Assembly: GCF_002909375.1 (NCBI RefSeq)
Contig: NZ_PPXD01000009.1
Location: 1-64,000, forward strand
Source of the DNA: Cryobacterium zongtaii
GTDB lineage: Bacteria > Actinomycetota > Actinomycetes > Actinomycetales > Microbacteriaceae
Direction: 5' to 3'
Length of the DNA stretch: 64,000 nucleotides
A program made the position numbers and the translations under genes. Position 1 is the stretch's first letter, and the number at the start of each line of letters is the position of its first letter. Shown piece by piece: positions 1 to 8,643 of this stretch. The notes under the pieces are model-generated. The model was given only the letters and a program-made list of their open reading frames with translations. It had not been told where the DNA came from and did no database searches.

Positions 1-1
1 C

Positions 2-967
2 TCGGCCACCGCCGCGACGGGACCGGCTCGTGCGACGCCGCCGGCTCGACCGGCGCCCGCGCCCGCCGTTTCCGCCAAGCCGGCCGGCGCCCCGGCACGC
101 CCCGCCGGCCCGGTGATCACCAAGCCGCCGATCCGCAAGCTGGCCAAGGACCTCGGCGTCGACCTCAGCCAGGTGGAGCCCACCGGCCGGTTCGGTGACG
201 TCACCCGCGAGGACGTGCTGCGCGAGGCCACCCAGGCCAGCGTGTTCCGCAACATCCAGACGCCGGAGTGGCCGACCGACCGCGAGGAGCACATCCCCGT
301 GAAGGGCGTGCGCAAGGTGATCGCGCAGACCATGGTGCGCAGCGCCTTCACCGCCCCGCACGTGAGCCTGTTCGTGGACGTGGACGCCACCCGCACCATG
401 GAGTTCGTCAAGCGGCTCAAGGTCTCCACCGATTTCGCCGGCGTCAAGGTGTCGCCGCTGCTGATCATGGCCAAGGCCATGATCTGGGCCGTGCGGCGCA
501 ACCCCACCGTCAACTCGGTCTTCACCGACGAGGAGATCGTGATCAAGCACTACGTGAACCTCGGCATCGCCGCGGCCACCCCGCGTGGGCTGATCGTGCC
601 CAACATCAAGGAAGCCCAGGACATGAGCCTGCTCGAGCTGGCCGGCGCCCTCGAGAAGCTCACCCTCACGGCCAGGGACGGGAAGACCAGCCCGGCCGAG
701 ATGGCCAACGGCACCATCACGATCACCAACATCGGCGTCTTCGGCATGGACACCGGCACCCCGATCCTCAACTCCGGCGAGGCCGGCATCGTGGCGCTGG
801 GCACGATCAAGCTCAAGCCCTGGGTCGTCGACGGCGAGGTGCGCCCGCGCTTCGTCACCACCATCGGCGCGAGCTTCGATCACCGGGTGGTCGACGGCGA
901 CGTGGCCAGCCGGTTCCTGGCCGACGTGGCCAGCATCATCGAGGAGCCGGCGCTGCTCCTGGAGTAG
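2..967 (+). CDS. Dihydrolipoamide acyltransferase (E2) of a 2-oxoacid dehydrogenase complex, 3' part
   Basis: The reading frame is open from base 2, so the gene starts upstream of the window. The visible 321 residues begin with an Ala/Pro-rich linker (1-37). A peripheral-subunit-binding domain follows (about 38-75, with [10 protein letters not shown]), then the catalytic acyltransferase domain (about 95-321). The active-site motif DHRVVDG lies near the C-terminus, as in all E2 enzymes. The enzyme passes an acyl group from lipoyl-lysine to CoA in the cytoplasm. The lipoyl domain is outside the window. The E1 genes are also not visible, so pyruvate and branched-chain substrates cannot be separated. 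Confidence 0.93.
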   Translation, partial: SATAATGPARATPPARPAPAPAVSAKPAGAPARPAGPVITKPPIRKLAKDLGVDLSQVEPTGRFGDVTREDVLREATQASVFRNIQTPEWPTDREEHIPVKGVRKVIAQTMVRSAFTAPHVSLFVDVDATRTMEFVKRLKVSTDFAGVKVSPLLIMAKAMIWAVRRNPTVNSVFTDEEIVIKHYVNLGIAAATPRGLIVPNIKEAQDMSLLELAGALEKLTLTARDGKTSPAEMANGTITITNIGVFGMDTGTPILNSGEAGIVALGTIKLKPWVVDGEVRPRFVTTIGASFDHRVVDGDVASRFLADVASIIEEPALLLE

Positions 968-1007
968 TTCACCTGGCGAGATCGCTGGGGCCGGTGACGG
1001 ACTCCGG

Positions 1008-1793
1008 TCACGCCGAACGGATGCCGATCACGACGGTGGCATCCAGCGCCCGGGAGCGTGTGACGTGCGGGGTGAGGCCGTGCCGGGCGAAGATCGCGAG
1101 GGTCTCCGGCGCCTGCCCGGCGCTGGTCTCCACGAGCAGCCGGCCCCCGGGGGACAGCCACTCCGGGGCCGCCGCCACGAGCCGGCGCTGAACGTCGTGG
1201 CCGTCGTGGCCGCCATCGAGAGCGACCCTGGCCTCGTGCAGCCGAGCCTCGGGCGGCATCCGAGTTATCGCATCCGTGGGCACGTAGGGGGCGTTGGCCA
1301 CAATGACGTCGACCCGGCCGAGCAGGGTGCGCGGCAGTGGGGAAAACAGGTCGCCGGTGAGGGCGATACCGCCCAGCGGCTCGATGTTCTCCCGGGCACA
1401 GTTCGTCGCCGCCGGGTCGATGTCTACGGCGTAAAGCGTCAGCCCCGGCTCGCCAGCGAGCAGTGCGGCCCCCACGGCTCCTGTGCCGCAGCACATGTCG
1501 ACCGCCACAGAGCCGGGCCGGAGGAGCCGGGCCGCCCGCCGCACCAGCAGGCCGGTGCGTCGACGCGGCACGAATACGCCCGGCCGGACGATGATCCGCA
1601 GGCCGCAGAACTCCACCCAGCCGAGCACCTGTTCGAGCGGCAGACCGGATTCGCGCAGGCCGAGCAGTTGCTCCAGTTCGGCCGGTGTTCCGGCGGCCGC
1701 CGTCAGCAACTGGGCCTCGTCTTCGGCGAAGACGCAGCCGGCCGCGCGCAGGCGTTCGATCACTTCAGGCGGGGCGGCGCGGCGCGGCGACAT
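1008..1793 (-). CDS. PrmC/HemK-related protein N5-glutamine methyltransferase
   Basis: This 261-residue protein has a Rossmann SAM-binding motif VDMCCGTGAVG (98-108) and the PrmC-type substrate motif in the altered form NAPY (167-170) in place of NPPY. That variant is typical of the actinobacterial PrmC-related subfamily rather than the housekeeping release-factor enzyme. The likely reaction is methylation of a glutamine side chain of a protein, with the target unknown. It is the last gene of a leftward set, starting 6 bases after the phosphatase stop, so it is probably co-transcribed. The Asn of NxPY-type motifs is kept, so activity is plausible. Confidence 0.85.
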   Translation of the reverse strand: MSPRRAAPPEVIERLRAAGCVFAEDEAQLLTAAAGTPAELEQLLGLRESGLPLEQVLGWVEFCGLRIIVRPGVFVPRRRTGLLVRRAARLLRPGSVAVDMCCGTGAVGAALLAGEPGLTLYAVDIDPAATNCARENIEPLGGIALTGDLFSPLPRTLLGRVDVIVANAPYVPTDAITRMPPEARLHEARVALDGGHDGHDVQRRLVAAAPEWLSPGGRLLVETSAGQAPETLAIFARHGLTPHVTRSRALDATVVIGIRSA

Positions 1794-1799
1794 CGCGGC

Positions 1800-2573
1800 T
1801 CAGACCGTGCGGCTCTGTCGCCAGCTGCGCAGGGTGGCCAGCTCGGTGTCGGTGATGCCCGCCGCGGCGAGCACTGCAGGCAGGTCGAGGCCCGCCAGGG
1901 CCGTGCGAAAGGCGCCCTCCGTTGTGGTGCCGAAGGATCGGCAGAGCGCCTCGCTTTCGGCCTCCTCGTGTGCCCGGCCGGATGCGACGGCCCGTTGGTC
2001 GCCGCGGCGCACGGTCTCCAGGTAGTCGTCCACGATGGCCTCGGGCTCGGCGCCGGCGATGGTGAGCAGCAGGAGGGCGATCTGCCCGGTGCGGTCCCGG
2101 CCCGCCGCGCAGTGGAAGAGCACGCCGCCCGGTGCCGCCCGGGCCAGCGCCGCCAGCGCGGCCCCCGACCGTTCCGGCATCGCGGCCAGGTGCGGCAGGT
2201 AGTACAGCGCGGTGCCGACCAGGCCGTTGTCCCAGTAGTCCGCCCAGAATGCGGTGTTCTCCAGCCCGTCGAGGTCGATGGGCACCGTGGTGAGCCAGCC
2301 CGGTCGCGGTTGGCTGTCTTGGGCGCGCTCGCCGGGTTGGCGCAGATCGACGACGGTACGGATGCCCGCCGCGTAGAGCTGATCCCAGCCGGCGCGGGTG
2401 GTCTGGTCCAGGTTCTCCGACCTGAAGAACACGCCCGCCGCGGTCGTACCGCCGGTGCGGTACGGGATGCCGCCCAGGTCGCGGGCGTTCGCCAACCCAG
2501 CCACCGCCAGGAGCCGGTCGGCCGCGCGGGCAGGTGCCGGTGCTGACGGCGGTGTTGACGACGGCTCGTCCAT
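1800..2573 (-). CDS. Tyrosine-protein phosphatase (PtpB/Y_phosphatase3 family)
   Basis: The protein has 257 residues. It carries the P-loop HCAAGRDRTG (154-163), with catalytic Cys155 and the phosphate-binding Arg161. An N-terminal AGLANARDLGG segment matches the start of the PtpB-like family. It should hydrolyse phosphotyrosine, or possibly phosphoinositide, esters. The gene sits 9 bases downstream of the acetyltransferase and 6 bases upstream of the methyltransferase, which suggests one transcript. No signal peptide is visible, so the product is cytoplasmic unless exported by another route. Confidence 0.88.
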   Translation of the reverse strand: MDEPSSTPPSAPAPARAADRLLAVAGLANARDLGGIPYRTGGTTAAGVFFRSENLDQTTRAGWDQLYAAGIRTVVDLRQPGERAQDSQPRPGWLTTVPIDLDGLENTAFWADYWDNGLVGTALYYLPHLAAMPERSGAALAALARAAPGGVLFHCAAGRDRTGQIALLLLTIAGAEPEAIVDDYLETVRRGDQRAVASGRAHEEAESEALCRSFGTTTEGAFRTALAGLDLPAVLAAAGITDTELATLRSWRQSRTV

Positions 2574-2582
2574 CGACCCGGC

Positions 2583-3239
2583 CTAGAAGGTGACGGTGGA
2601 CAGGAGGCGGACCGGGGGACGCGGATCGGTGCGGAGCCGGGCGTGGGTCTCCACATCGAAGCGCTCGGTGCCGTACTTCAGTTTCTGCCGCTCGATGCCT
2701 TCGGCCGCGAAACCCGCCGTGGTGGCGACCCGGCAGGAGGCCGGATTGTTGGTGCGGTGGCCGAGCTCCAGCCTGTGCAGGCCCTGCTCGGTGAAGGCCC
2801 AGTCGGCGATCGAGGCGAGGGCGAGCGTCGCCAGGCCCTGGCCCCTGGCCTCGGCCGAAACCCAGTAGTAGACCCAGCCGGTTCCGTGCCGGTGTTCCAT
2901 GCTGCCCACACCCACGTTGCCCACCGCGACGCCGTCGAGGCTGATCGCGAAGTTCTGCCGCGAGACCGTCGCGGGGGCGAGGTTCTCGGTGATGAAACTC
3001 TCGCAGCGCGCGACCGTCGACAGCTCGATCGCACCGACCTGGGCGGCCAGGTCGCCGCTCACTGTGAAGGCGGTCTGCAGGCTGGCCGCGTCGTCGAGCC
3101 GCCACGGGCGCAGCATCGCCACCGGGGCGGGCGGCACCGACCGGTCAGCACGGCCGGCCCGGCTGGTCCGACCGAGGCGAGTGCGTGCGGGCAGGCTCCC
3201 GGCGGGCGGGGCGGTGCCCTTGGCGGGGCGTGCTCTCAT
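2583..3239 (-). CDS. GNAT-family N-acetyltransferase (RimJ-like)
   Basis: A start at base 3239 gives 218 residues. A later ATG at 3116 (protein beginning MLRPWRL) would give 177 residues and removes a basic, low-complexity leader, so it is a serious alternative. The core shows the GNAT order: a beta-strand LRPWRLDD, the acetyl-CoA loop region EARGQGLATLAL, and the RimJ/RimL-type segment HRTNNPASCRVATTAGF. It probably acetylates a protein N-terminus or a small amine, with substrate unknown. It is the first gene of the leftward three-gene set. Confidence 0.82.
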   Translation of the reverse strand: MRARPAKGTAPPAGSLPARTRLGRTSRAGRADRSVPPAPVAMLRPWRLDDAASLQTAFTVSGDLAAQVGAIELSTVARCESFITENLAPATVSRQNFAISLDGVAVGNVGVGSMEHRHGTGWVYYWVSAEARGQGLATLALASIADWAFTEQGLHRLELGHRTNNPASCRVATTAGFAAEGIERQKLKYGTERFDVETHARLRTDPRPPVRLLSTVTF

Positions 3240-3271
3240 GGCAACAGAGTAGACGGCGGGCGTCGCCACCG

Positions 3272-3402
3272 CGACTTGCCGCAATATCCCCCTGTGCGGG
3301 CTCTGAAACGGGAGTGTGCCCGATGTCACCGTCGGGCGCAGCGCCCGAGTTGCCGCAGAATCCCCCTTCGACACCGCTGACGGGGGTGTTTGCCGCAAGT
3401 CG
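3272..3402. repeat. Intergenic repeats with TTGCCGCA motif and nested palindromes
   Basis: Within 130 bases the motif TTGCCGCA occurs at 3276, 3350 and 3390. The outer copies form an imperfect inverted repeat, CGACTTGCCGCAA against TTGCCGCAAGTCG. A perfect palindrome CGGGCGC-A-GCGCCCG lies between them (3333-3347), and a CCCCC/GGGGG stem lies between the second and third copies. The region separates two divergent genes and is probably a structured or repetitive intergenic element. No function can be assigned. Confidence 0.5.
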
Positions 3403-3463
3403 GGGCCGCCGCACGGCGGCGAACCGGATGCGCGAATCGCGGCACGGCGGGGGAGGATGGGGC

Positions 3464-4183
3464 ATGGCCTTCGAGAGCACACCTTTGCGTCGGATCGAGG
3501 AAGACCCGCAGCATCCGCTGACCAGGAACACCTGGCCAGCCACCCTGCCGCCGGTGGCCCAGCTGCTCGAGACCGGAATCGACCTGGGGCCGGCCACGGT
3601 CTTCGTCGGAGAGAACGGCGCCGGCAAGTCCACGCTCGTGGAGGCCATCGCCCTGGCCTGGGGTCTCTCCCCGGAGGGTGGCTCCACCGGCGCACGCAAC
3701 TCCACCCGGCCCAGCGAATCCTCGCTCCACGACCACCTGCGCCTGGTGCGCAGCGGCGGTAGCACCCGCCGCGGCTACTTTCTGCGCGCCGAGACCATGC
3801 ACGGCTTCTTCACCTACCTGGAGGAGAACCCGGGCAGTGGGCCTGAGCCGCGCTTCCACGAGATCTCGCACGGGGAATCGTTCCTCGAGCTGGCTATCGA
3901 CAAGTTCCGCGGCCGGGGCCTGTGGGTGCTCGACGAGCCGGAATCCGCGCTCTCGTTCTCGGGCTGCCTGGTGCTGCTCGGCCACCTCAAGGAGCTGCTG
4001 GCCGCGGGCGGTTCGCAGGTGATCATGTCGACGCACTCGCCGTTGCTCGCCGCGCTGCCCGGTGCCCGGATCCTCGAGGTGGGCGAGTGGGGGCTGCGCG
4101 AGATGGCCTGGCGCGATCTCGACCTGGTCACCAACTGGGCCGGCTTCCTCGACGCCCCGGAGCGGTACCTGCGGCACCTCTGA
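3464..4183 (+). CDS. Small ABC-type/AAA ATPase of unknown role
   Basis: The ATG at 3464 is chosen because a GGGGGAGG ribosome site ends about 7 bases before it and homologous sequence begins there. The 240-residue protein has Walker A GENGAGKST (49-57), a degenerate signature ISHGESF (134-140), Walker B WVLDEPE (154-160) and an H-loop STHSPLL (189-195). That is a complete nucleotide-binding domain without a coiled-coil or membrane part. This class of stand-alone predicted ATPase has no agreed function. It lies directly before the znu operon but has its own transcription unit, because the Zur box lies between them. Confidence 0.8.
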   Translation: MAFESTPLRRIEEDPQHPLTRNTWPATLPPVAQLLETGIDLGPATVFVGENGAGKSTLVEAIALAWGLSPEGGSTGARNSTRPSESSLHDHLRLVRSGGSTRRGYFLRAETMHGFFTYLEENPGSGPEPRFHEISHGESFLELAIDKFRGRGLWVLDEPESALSFSGCLVLLGHLKELLAAGGSQVIMSTHSPLLAALPGARILEVGEWGLREMAWRDLDLVTNWAGFLDAPERYLRHL

Positions 4184-4209
4184 CCCGCCACCATCGGCTC
4201 TAATGGTTT

Positions 4210-4224
4210 TGACAATCATTATCA
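4210..4224. promoter_or_regulatory. Zur box upstream of znuA
   Basis: TGACAATCATTATCA fits the actinobacterial Zur consensus TGAnAATnATTnTCA at every fixed position. It is the centre of a longer near-palindrome, TTGACAATCATTATCAA. It ends 20 bases before the GTG start of znuA, where a repressor would block transcription. The zur gene is the fifth gene of the same operon, so autoregulation is expected. The site is seen; the binding is inferred. Confidence 0.85.
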
Positions 4225-4244
4225 ATAGGCGTAGCGTTTCGATC

Positions 4245-5294
4245 GTGAAGACCCCCAGACTCCTCCTCCCCGCCCTGGCCGCCTCCGCCGCCCTCGTGCT
4301 GGCCGGATGCTCGACGACCGCCACCAACGCCGCGGGATCGGACGGTGACCTCAAGGTCGTCGCCACGACCACCCAGATCGCCGACCTCACCCGCAACATC
4401 GTCGGCGACGCCGACGGCGTCACGATCACCCAGCTGATCCAGCCCAACCAGAGCGCGCACAGCTACGACCCGTCGGTCGCCGACCTCACCGCCCTGGGCG
4501 CGGCGGATGTGCTCGTGATCAACGGCGTCGGGCTCGAAGAGTGGCTCGACGACGCCATCGAGGCTTCCGGCTTCGACGGGGTCACCATCGACTCCGATGA
4601 GGGCATCACCATTCAGGGTGTCGAGGCCGGCCACGAGGAGGAGGCCGCTCACGAGGATGAGGCCGCGCAGGAGGAGGAGGCCGGCCACGAAGATGAGGCC
4701 GAGCACGACCACGACCACGCCGGCGGCAACCCGCACATCTGGACCGACGTGAAAAATGCCGAGGCCATGGTCGCCACCATCGCCGATGGCCTGGCCGGTG
4801 CCAGCACCAGCCACGCCGCCGACTTTGAGGCCAACGAGGCCGTCTACACCGCCCAGCTCGCCGAGCTGGATGGCTGGATCCGCGAGAACGTCGACGCCGT
4901 CCCGTCCAGCGAGCGCCTACTGGTGAGCAACCACGACGCCTTCGGCTACTTCACCGCCGCCTACGGCATCACCTATGTCGGCAGCGTCATCCCCAGCTTC
5001 GACGACAACGCCGAGCCGAGCGCCGCCGAGATCGACGCCCTCGTGGCCGCCGTCAAGACCACCGGTGTCAAGGCCGTCTTCTCGGAGGCGTCAATCAACC
5101 CGAAGGCGGCCGACACCATCGCCGCAGAGGCCGGCGTCGCGGTGTACTCCGGAGACGACGCCCTTTACGGCGATTCGCTGGGCCCGGCCGACAGCGCCGG
5201 CGCCACCTACATCGCCAGCCAGCTGCACAATGTGCGCCTCATCCTCGAGTCCTGGGGTGTGACGCCCAGCGCCGTACCCGCCGACCTGCAATAG
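4245..5294 (+). CDS. znuA: Zinc ABC transporter substrate-binding lipoprotein ZnuA
   Basis: The GTG at 4245 is preferred to the ATG at 4204, which lies ahead of the Zur box and would make the box coding. The 349-residue protein starts with a lipoprotein signal, with lipobox LAGC (Cys22). It has the cluster A-I metal ligand His72 in AHSYDP, then a very acidic, His-rich loop (about 130-158, with repeated GHE/AHE and EHDHDH), and NPHIWTD (162-168). This loop is a hallmark of zinc rather than manganese binders. It delivers periplasm-equivalent Zn2+ to the ZnuB permeases and is the first gene of a five-gene operon. Confidence 0.93.
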   Translation: MKTPRLLLPALAASAALVLAGCSTTATNAAGSDGDLKVVATTTQIADLTRNIVGDADGVTITQLIQPNQSAHSYDPSVADLTALGAADVLVINGVGLEEWLDDAIEASGFDGVTIDSDEGITIQGVEAGHEEEAAHEDEAAQEEEAGHEDEAEHDHDHAGGNPHIWTDVKNAEAMVATIADGLAGASTSHAADFEANEAVYTAQLAELDGWIRENVDAVPSSERLLVSNHDAFGYFTAAYGITYVGSVIPSFDDNAEPSAAEIDALVAAVKTTGVKAVFSEASINPKAADTIAAEAGVAVYSGDDALYGDSLGPADSAGATYIASQLHNVRLILESWGVTPSAVPADLQ

Positions 5295-5301
5295 TTGAAC
5301 A

Positions 5302-6093
5302 GTGAACGAGAACCCTTCTCAGCAGCGGATGCCCGCACCGCTCGCCCTCCGCGTCTCCGGGGCCTCGTTCGCCTACGCCCAGACCCCGGCTCTGACCGGC
5401 ATCGACTTCGATCTGCATCCCGGTGAGGCCGTCGCGCTGATCGGGCCGAACGGCTCGGGCAAGTCCACCCTGCTCAAGGGCATCCTGGGCCTGATCCACC
5501 GCACCGAGGGCACCGTCGAGGTGCTCGGCCACGCCACTGCCCCGGCCGGCACCGTCGGCTACGTGCCGCAGACCGACGAGCTCGACCCCGAGTTCCCGGT
5601 CAGTCTCGAACAGGTGGTCATGATGGGCCGCTACCGCGAGCTCGGCTGGCTGCGCCTGCCCGGCAGGAAGGACCGCAAGGCCGTGGCCGCGGCGCTGGAG
5701 ACTGTCGGCCTCAACCACCTCGCCAAAACCCGGTTCGGCGAACTCTCCGGCGGCCAACAGCAGCGCGGCCTGCTCGCCCGCGCCGTGGCGGCCGGCCCCC
5801 GGCTGCTTCTGCTCGACGAACCCTTCAACGGGCTCGACCAGTCCAACCGGGAGGCCCTCGTCGGCACCGTCGAACGGCTCAAAGCCGAGGGCGTCGCCGT
5901 GCTCGTGTCCACCCATGACCTCGAACTGGCCCGCGCGGTCTGCGAGCGAGTGCTGCTGCTCAACGGCAACCAGGTCGCCTTCGGACCACGCGAGAGTGTG
6001 CTCACCCTCGACAACGTGCAGCGCACTTTCCACGAGGTCGGCGTCGAGATGGACCAGCACACGCTCGTCGTTCCCGGCCACGAAGGCCACTGA
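5302..6093 (+). CDS. znuC: Zinc ABC transporter ATP-binding protein ZnuC
   Basis: This 263-residue ATPase starts at a GTG 7 bases after the znuA stop. It has Walker A GPNGSGKST (48-56), the signature LSGGQQQR near residue 150, Walker B LLLLDEPFNGLD and the H-loop STHD. It powers Zn2+ uptake through the two permeases that follow. Its stop is followed at once by the first permease ATG, so translation is probably coupled. Confidence 0.92.
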   Translation: MNENPSQQRMPAPLALRVSGASFAYAQTPALTGIDFDLHPGEAVALIGPNGSGKSTLLKGILGLIHRTEGTVEVLGHATAPAGTVGYVPQTDELDPEFPVSLEQVVMMGRYRELGWLRLPGRKDRKAVAAALETVGLNHLAKTRFGELSGGQQQRGLLARAVAAGPRLLLLDEPFNGLDQSNREALVGTVERLKAEGVAVLVSTHDLELARAVCERVLLLNGNQVAFGPRESVLTLDNVQRTFHEVGVEMDQHTLVVPGHEGH

Positions 6094-6990
6094 ATGGCCG
6101 ACCTGCTCGGACCCCTCTTCACCGCGTTCACCCTGCCGTTCATGGCGCGGGCGCTGGTGGTGCTGCTCGCCCTCAGCCTGGTCGCCGGCATCGTCGGCGT
6201 GCTCGTCAACCTGCGCAGCCTCGAATTCATCAGTGACGGTCTCACCCACTCGGTCTTCCCGGGCATCGCCATCGGCTTCGTCTGGGGCGGCCGCGAGGGA
6301 CTCTTCGTCGGCGCCATGATCGCCGCCATCCTGGCCGCGGTCGTGCTCACCGTGATCACCCGGCGCGCCGTGTCGGGGGATGCGGCGATCGCGATCGTCT
6401 TCACGGCCATGTTCAGCATCGGCATCCTGGTCGTCTCCCGGCAGACCAACTATGCCGGCCAGCTCGAACAGCTGCTCTTCGGCAGGCTGCTCACGGTCAC
6501 GGCCGCCGAGGTGACCCAGACGCTGGTCATCTGCGCGATCGCCCTGCTCCTGGTGGGCCTCACCCTCAAGCAGCAGGTGTTCCGGGCTTTCGACCGCACC
6601 GCGTTCGCCGCGGCCGGCTACCGGCCGCTGCTGCTCGACCTGATCCTGAACGTCGCCATCGCGCTCGTGGTGGTCGCCGCATCGAGCGCCGTCGGCAATC
6701 TGCTCGTCCTGGCCGTACTCATCGTGCCCGGCGCCGTCGCCCGGCTGGTCACGGTGCGGCTTTGGGCTCTCTTCCCGCTCGCGGCCGGCTTCGCCGCCCT
6801 GTGCGCCTGGGTGGGCTTGACGCTCGGCTTCGAAGCCTCCGTCTCGGCCGGCATCGACCTTCCCAGCGGCGCCACCGTGGTGCTGGTACTCGTGGCCGGC
6901 TACCTGCTGGTGCTCCTCGGCCGCCTCGCGGTTGACCGGATGCGCCGCCCCGCCCAGCCGGCCGTCGATCCGGAACCGGTGACCGCCTGA
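6094..6990 (+). CDS. znuB: Zinc ABC transporter permease ZnuB (first copy)
   Basis: The 298-residue integral membrane protein belongs to the ABC-3 family, with about eight hydrophobic segments. The family-typical segment [20 protein letters not shown] appears near residue 45. It begins at the base after the znuC stop. A second, different permease gene overlaps its stop codon, so the channel may be a heterodimer. Metal specificity (zinc) is inferred from the ZnuA loop and the Zur box. Confidence 0.9.
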   Translation: MADLLGPLFTAFTLPFMARALVVLLALSLVAGIVGVLVNLRSLEFISDGLTHSVFPGIAIGFVWGGREGLFVGAMIAAILAAVVLTVITRRAVSGDAAIAIVFTAMFSIGILVVSRQTNYAGQLEQLLFGRLLTVTAAEVTQTLVICAIALLLVGLTLKQQVFRAFDRTAFAAAGYRPLLLDLILNVAIALVVVAASSAVGNLLVLAVLIVPGAVARLVTVRLWALFPLAAGFAALCAWVGLTLGFEASVSAGIDLPSGATVVLVLVAGYLLVLLGRLAVDRMRRPAQPAVDPEPVTA

Positions 6991-7826
6991 TGGGCTACTT
7001 CGAGAAGGCCCTGCTGGCCGCAGCCGTCATCGGCGCGCTGAGCGGCCTGGTCGGCACCCTGGTGCTGCTGCGCCGGCGCACCTTCTTCGCCCAGGCGCTC
7101 ACCCACGCCACGTTTCCCGGCGCCGTCGCGGCGGCGTTGCTGGGAGTGAGCATCCCGCTGGGCGCCGCCGTCGCCAGCGCCGTGATCGTGGCGGTGATGA
7201 CCCTCCTCGGCCGGGTGCGCCGCCAGGGCAGCCAGGTGGCGTCGGGCATCATGCTGACCGCAGGGTTCGCGCTCGGTGTGCTGCTTCAGGCACTCAACCC
7301 GTCGTTGCCCGTGCACGTGGAGTCCTACCTGGTCGGCTCCATCCTCACCGTCACCGACGGCGACGTGATTCTTGCCGTCTCGGTTCTGACCGCGGCGGTG
7401 CTCGCGGCCATTCTCTTCGGCAAGGAGATCCTGTTCTCCACCTTCGACCGCACCGGCTTCCGGGCGGCCGGGTACCGGGAGTGGCCGATTGAACTTCTCA
7501 CGCTGGTGCTCATCGCCGCCACTGTCGTGACGGCGATGCCCGCGGTGGGCGCCATCCTCGCCATCGCCCTGATCGCCGCTCCCGCCGCGGCCGCCCGACT
7601 GGTGATGCGGACCGCGCCGGGCATCGTCCTGCTCGCGCCTCTCATCGGCGCCGGATCCGGGGTCGTCGGCGTGTTGCTGTCCCGCATTCTCGATGTGGCG
7701 GCGGGGCCAGCCATCGCGCTCACCGCCGCCGCCTGCTTCCTCCTCGCACTGGGGGCACGCTCACTGCGTGCGCGCGCCGGAGGCGTTCCCACTCCCGTCC
7801 GCGCCGGGCTACGGTTGAAATCATGA
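6990..7826 (+). CDS. Zinc ABC transporter permease ZnuB (second copy)
   Basis: The 278-residue ABC-3 family permease starts with an ATG that shares base 6990 with the stop of the preceding permease. It has eight predicted membrane segments and the family segment TFFAQALTHATFPGAVAAAL near residue 32. The two permeases are clearly diverged from each other, which fits a heterodimeric pore rather than a recent duplication. The final codons overlap the zur start (ATGA), showing tight coupling. Confidence 0.9.
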   Translation: MGYFEKALLAAAVIGALSGLVGTLVLLRRRTFFAQALTHATFPGAVAAALLGVSIPLGAAVASAVIVAVMTLLGRVRRQGSQVASGIMLTAGFALGVLLQALNPSLPVHVESYLVGSILTVTDGDVILAVSVLTAAVLAAILFGKEILFSTFDRTGFRAAGYREWPIELLTLVLIAATVVTAMPAVGAILAIALIAAPAAAARLVMRTAPGIVLLAPLIGAGSGVVGVLLSRILDVAAGPAIALTAAACFLLALGARSLRARAGGVPTPVRAGLRLKS

Positions 7827-8230
7827 AGCGAAACACCTGGCAGCGAGAGGCCGTGCGCACCGAGCTCGGCCGCGTCGAGGGGTTCGTCAGCGCCCAGGGC
7901 CTGCACTCGGCCCTGCACACCAGCGGTTCCCCGATCGGCCTGGCCACGGTCTACCGTGCGCTCGCCGACCTGGCACTGGAGGGCGACGCCGATTCGCTGC
8001 AGTCGCCCGACGGCGAGAGCCTGTACCGGGCGTGCAGCACCACGGATCACCACCACCACCTGATCTGCCGCAACTGCGGACTCACCGTGGAGATCGAGGT
8101 GGACGCCATCGAGAACTGGGCCACCGAGGAGGCGGCCAAGCACGGTTTCACCGAAGCCGCCCACGTCATCGACATCTTCGGCCTGTGCGCGGCGTGCACC
8201 GCGCTTGCATCAGACCGCCCCACCCCGTAG
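7823..8230 (+). CDS. zur: Zinc uptake regulator Zur (Fur family)
   Basis: The 135-residue Fur-family repressor has an N-terminal winged helix (1-70, with SPIGLATVYRAL as recognition helix) and a regulatory metal cluster DHHHHLIC (75-82). Two Cys pairs, CRNC (82-85) and CAAC (122-125), bind the structural zinc. Operon position behind znuABB and the Zur box at 4210 mark it as Zur rather than Fur. With zinc bound it should repress its own operon and, by the box at 57510, the azt genes. Confidence 0.92.
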   Translation: MKRNTWQREAVRTELGRVEGFVSAQGLHSALHTSGSPIGLATVYRALADLALEGDADSLQSPDGESLYRACSTTDHHHHLICRNCGLTVEIEVDAIENWATEEAAKHGFTEAAHVIDIFGLCAACTALASDRPTP

Positions 8231-8371
8231 GCTGGGTAGCTGCTGCGCATATCTGTGCGTGCATTGCTTGTTCGTGACTTTTCCTCCCACCGAATCAGCC
8301 GCTGAAACTCACCTTTCGGCAGGCCGCTTCAGGGTGGAATCCAACGCGAACCGGCCGACAAGAGATCTTGG

Positions 8372-8389
8372 GAAGGGCATTCGCCCTTC
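8372..8389 (+). promoter_or_regulatory. Leader hairpin just upstream of the rpmB ribosome-binding site
   Basis: GAAGGGC (8372-8378), loop ATTC and GCCCTTC (8383-8389) form a perfect 7-bp stem. The GGAGG ribosome site at 8396 follows 6 bases later. Such placement could control translation of the ribosomal protein genes, by autogenous binding or as an mRNA stabiliser. The stem is seen; the role is inferred. No Zur-like site was found in the 176 bases between zur and rpmB. Confidence 0.45.
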
Positions 8390-8406
8390 GGTATTGGAGG
8401 AAAACC

Positions 8407-8643
8407 ATGGCAGCAACCTGCCAGGTGACCGGAGCCGTTCCCGGCTTTGGACACAACATTTCGCACTCGCACCGGCGCACCAAGCGTCGTTTCGACCCGA
8501 ACGTGCAGACCAAGAAGTACTTCGTGCCGTCGCTTCGCCGCAACGTCACGTTGACCCTCTCGGCAAAGGGCATCAAGGTTATTGATGCTCGCGGCATTGA
8601 GTCGGTCGTCAAGGACCTGCTCGCACGTGGGGAGAAAATCTAA
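8407..8643 (+). CDS. rpmB: 50S ribosomal protein bL28, zinc-free type
   Basis: The 78-residue protein shows the L28 hallmark [20 protein letters not shown]. The start at 8407 follows a GGAGG 6 bases upstream. The zinc-binding bL28 form has two CxxC pairs. Here only one cysteine remains (CQVTG near residue 5), so this is the C-minus type that works without zinc. Its stop overlaps the rpmG start by one base. Confidence 0.93.
   Translation: MAATCQVTGAVPGFGHNISHSHRRTKRRFDPNVQTKKYFVPSLRRNVTLTLSAKGIKVIDARGIESVVKDLLARGEKI

Noticed and set aside
1065-2546. A 493-codon rightward open frame over the phosphatase and methyltransferase genes
   Set aside because: Its protein is Arg/Gly/Gln-rich without any domain, and the opposite strand encodes two clear enzymes with motifs. 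High GC makes long antisense frames common here.
4204-4244. ATG 4204 as the znuA start
   Set aside because: It would add 13 residues ahead of the signal peptide and put the Zur box inside the coding sequence; the GTG at 4245 gives a standard lipoprotein signal.
8231-8406. A Zur box for the ribosomal protein operon
   Set aside because: I looked for TGAnAATnATTnTCA with up to two or three mismatches and found none in this gap.
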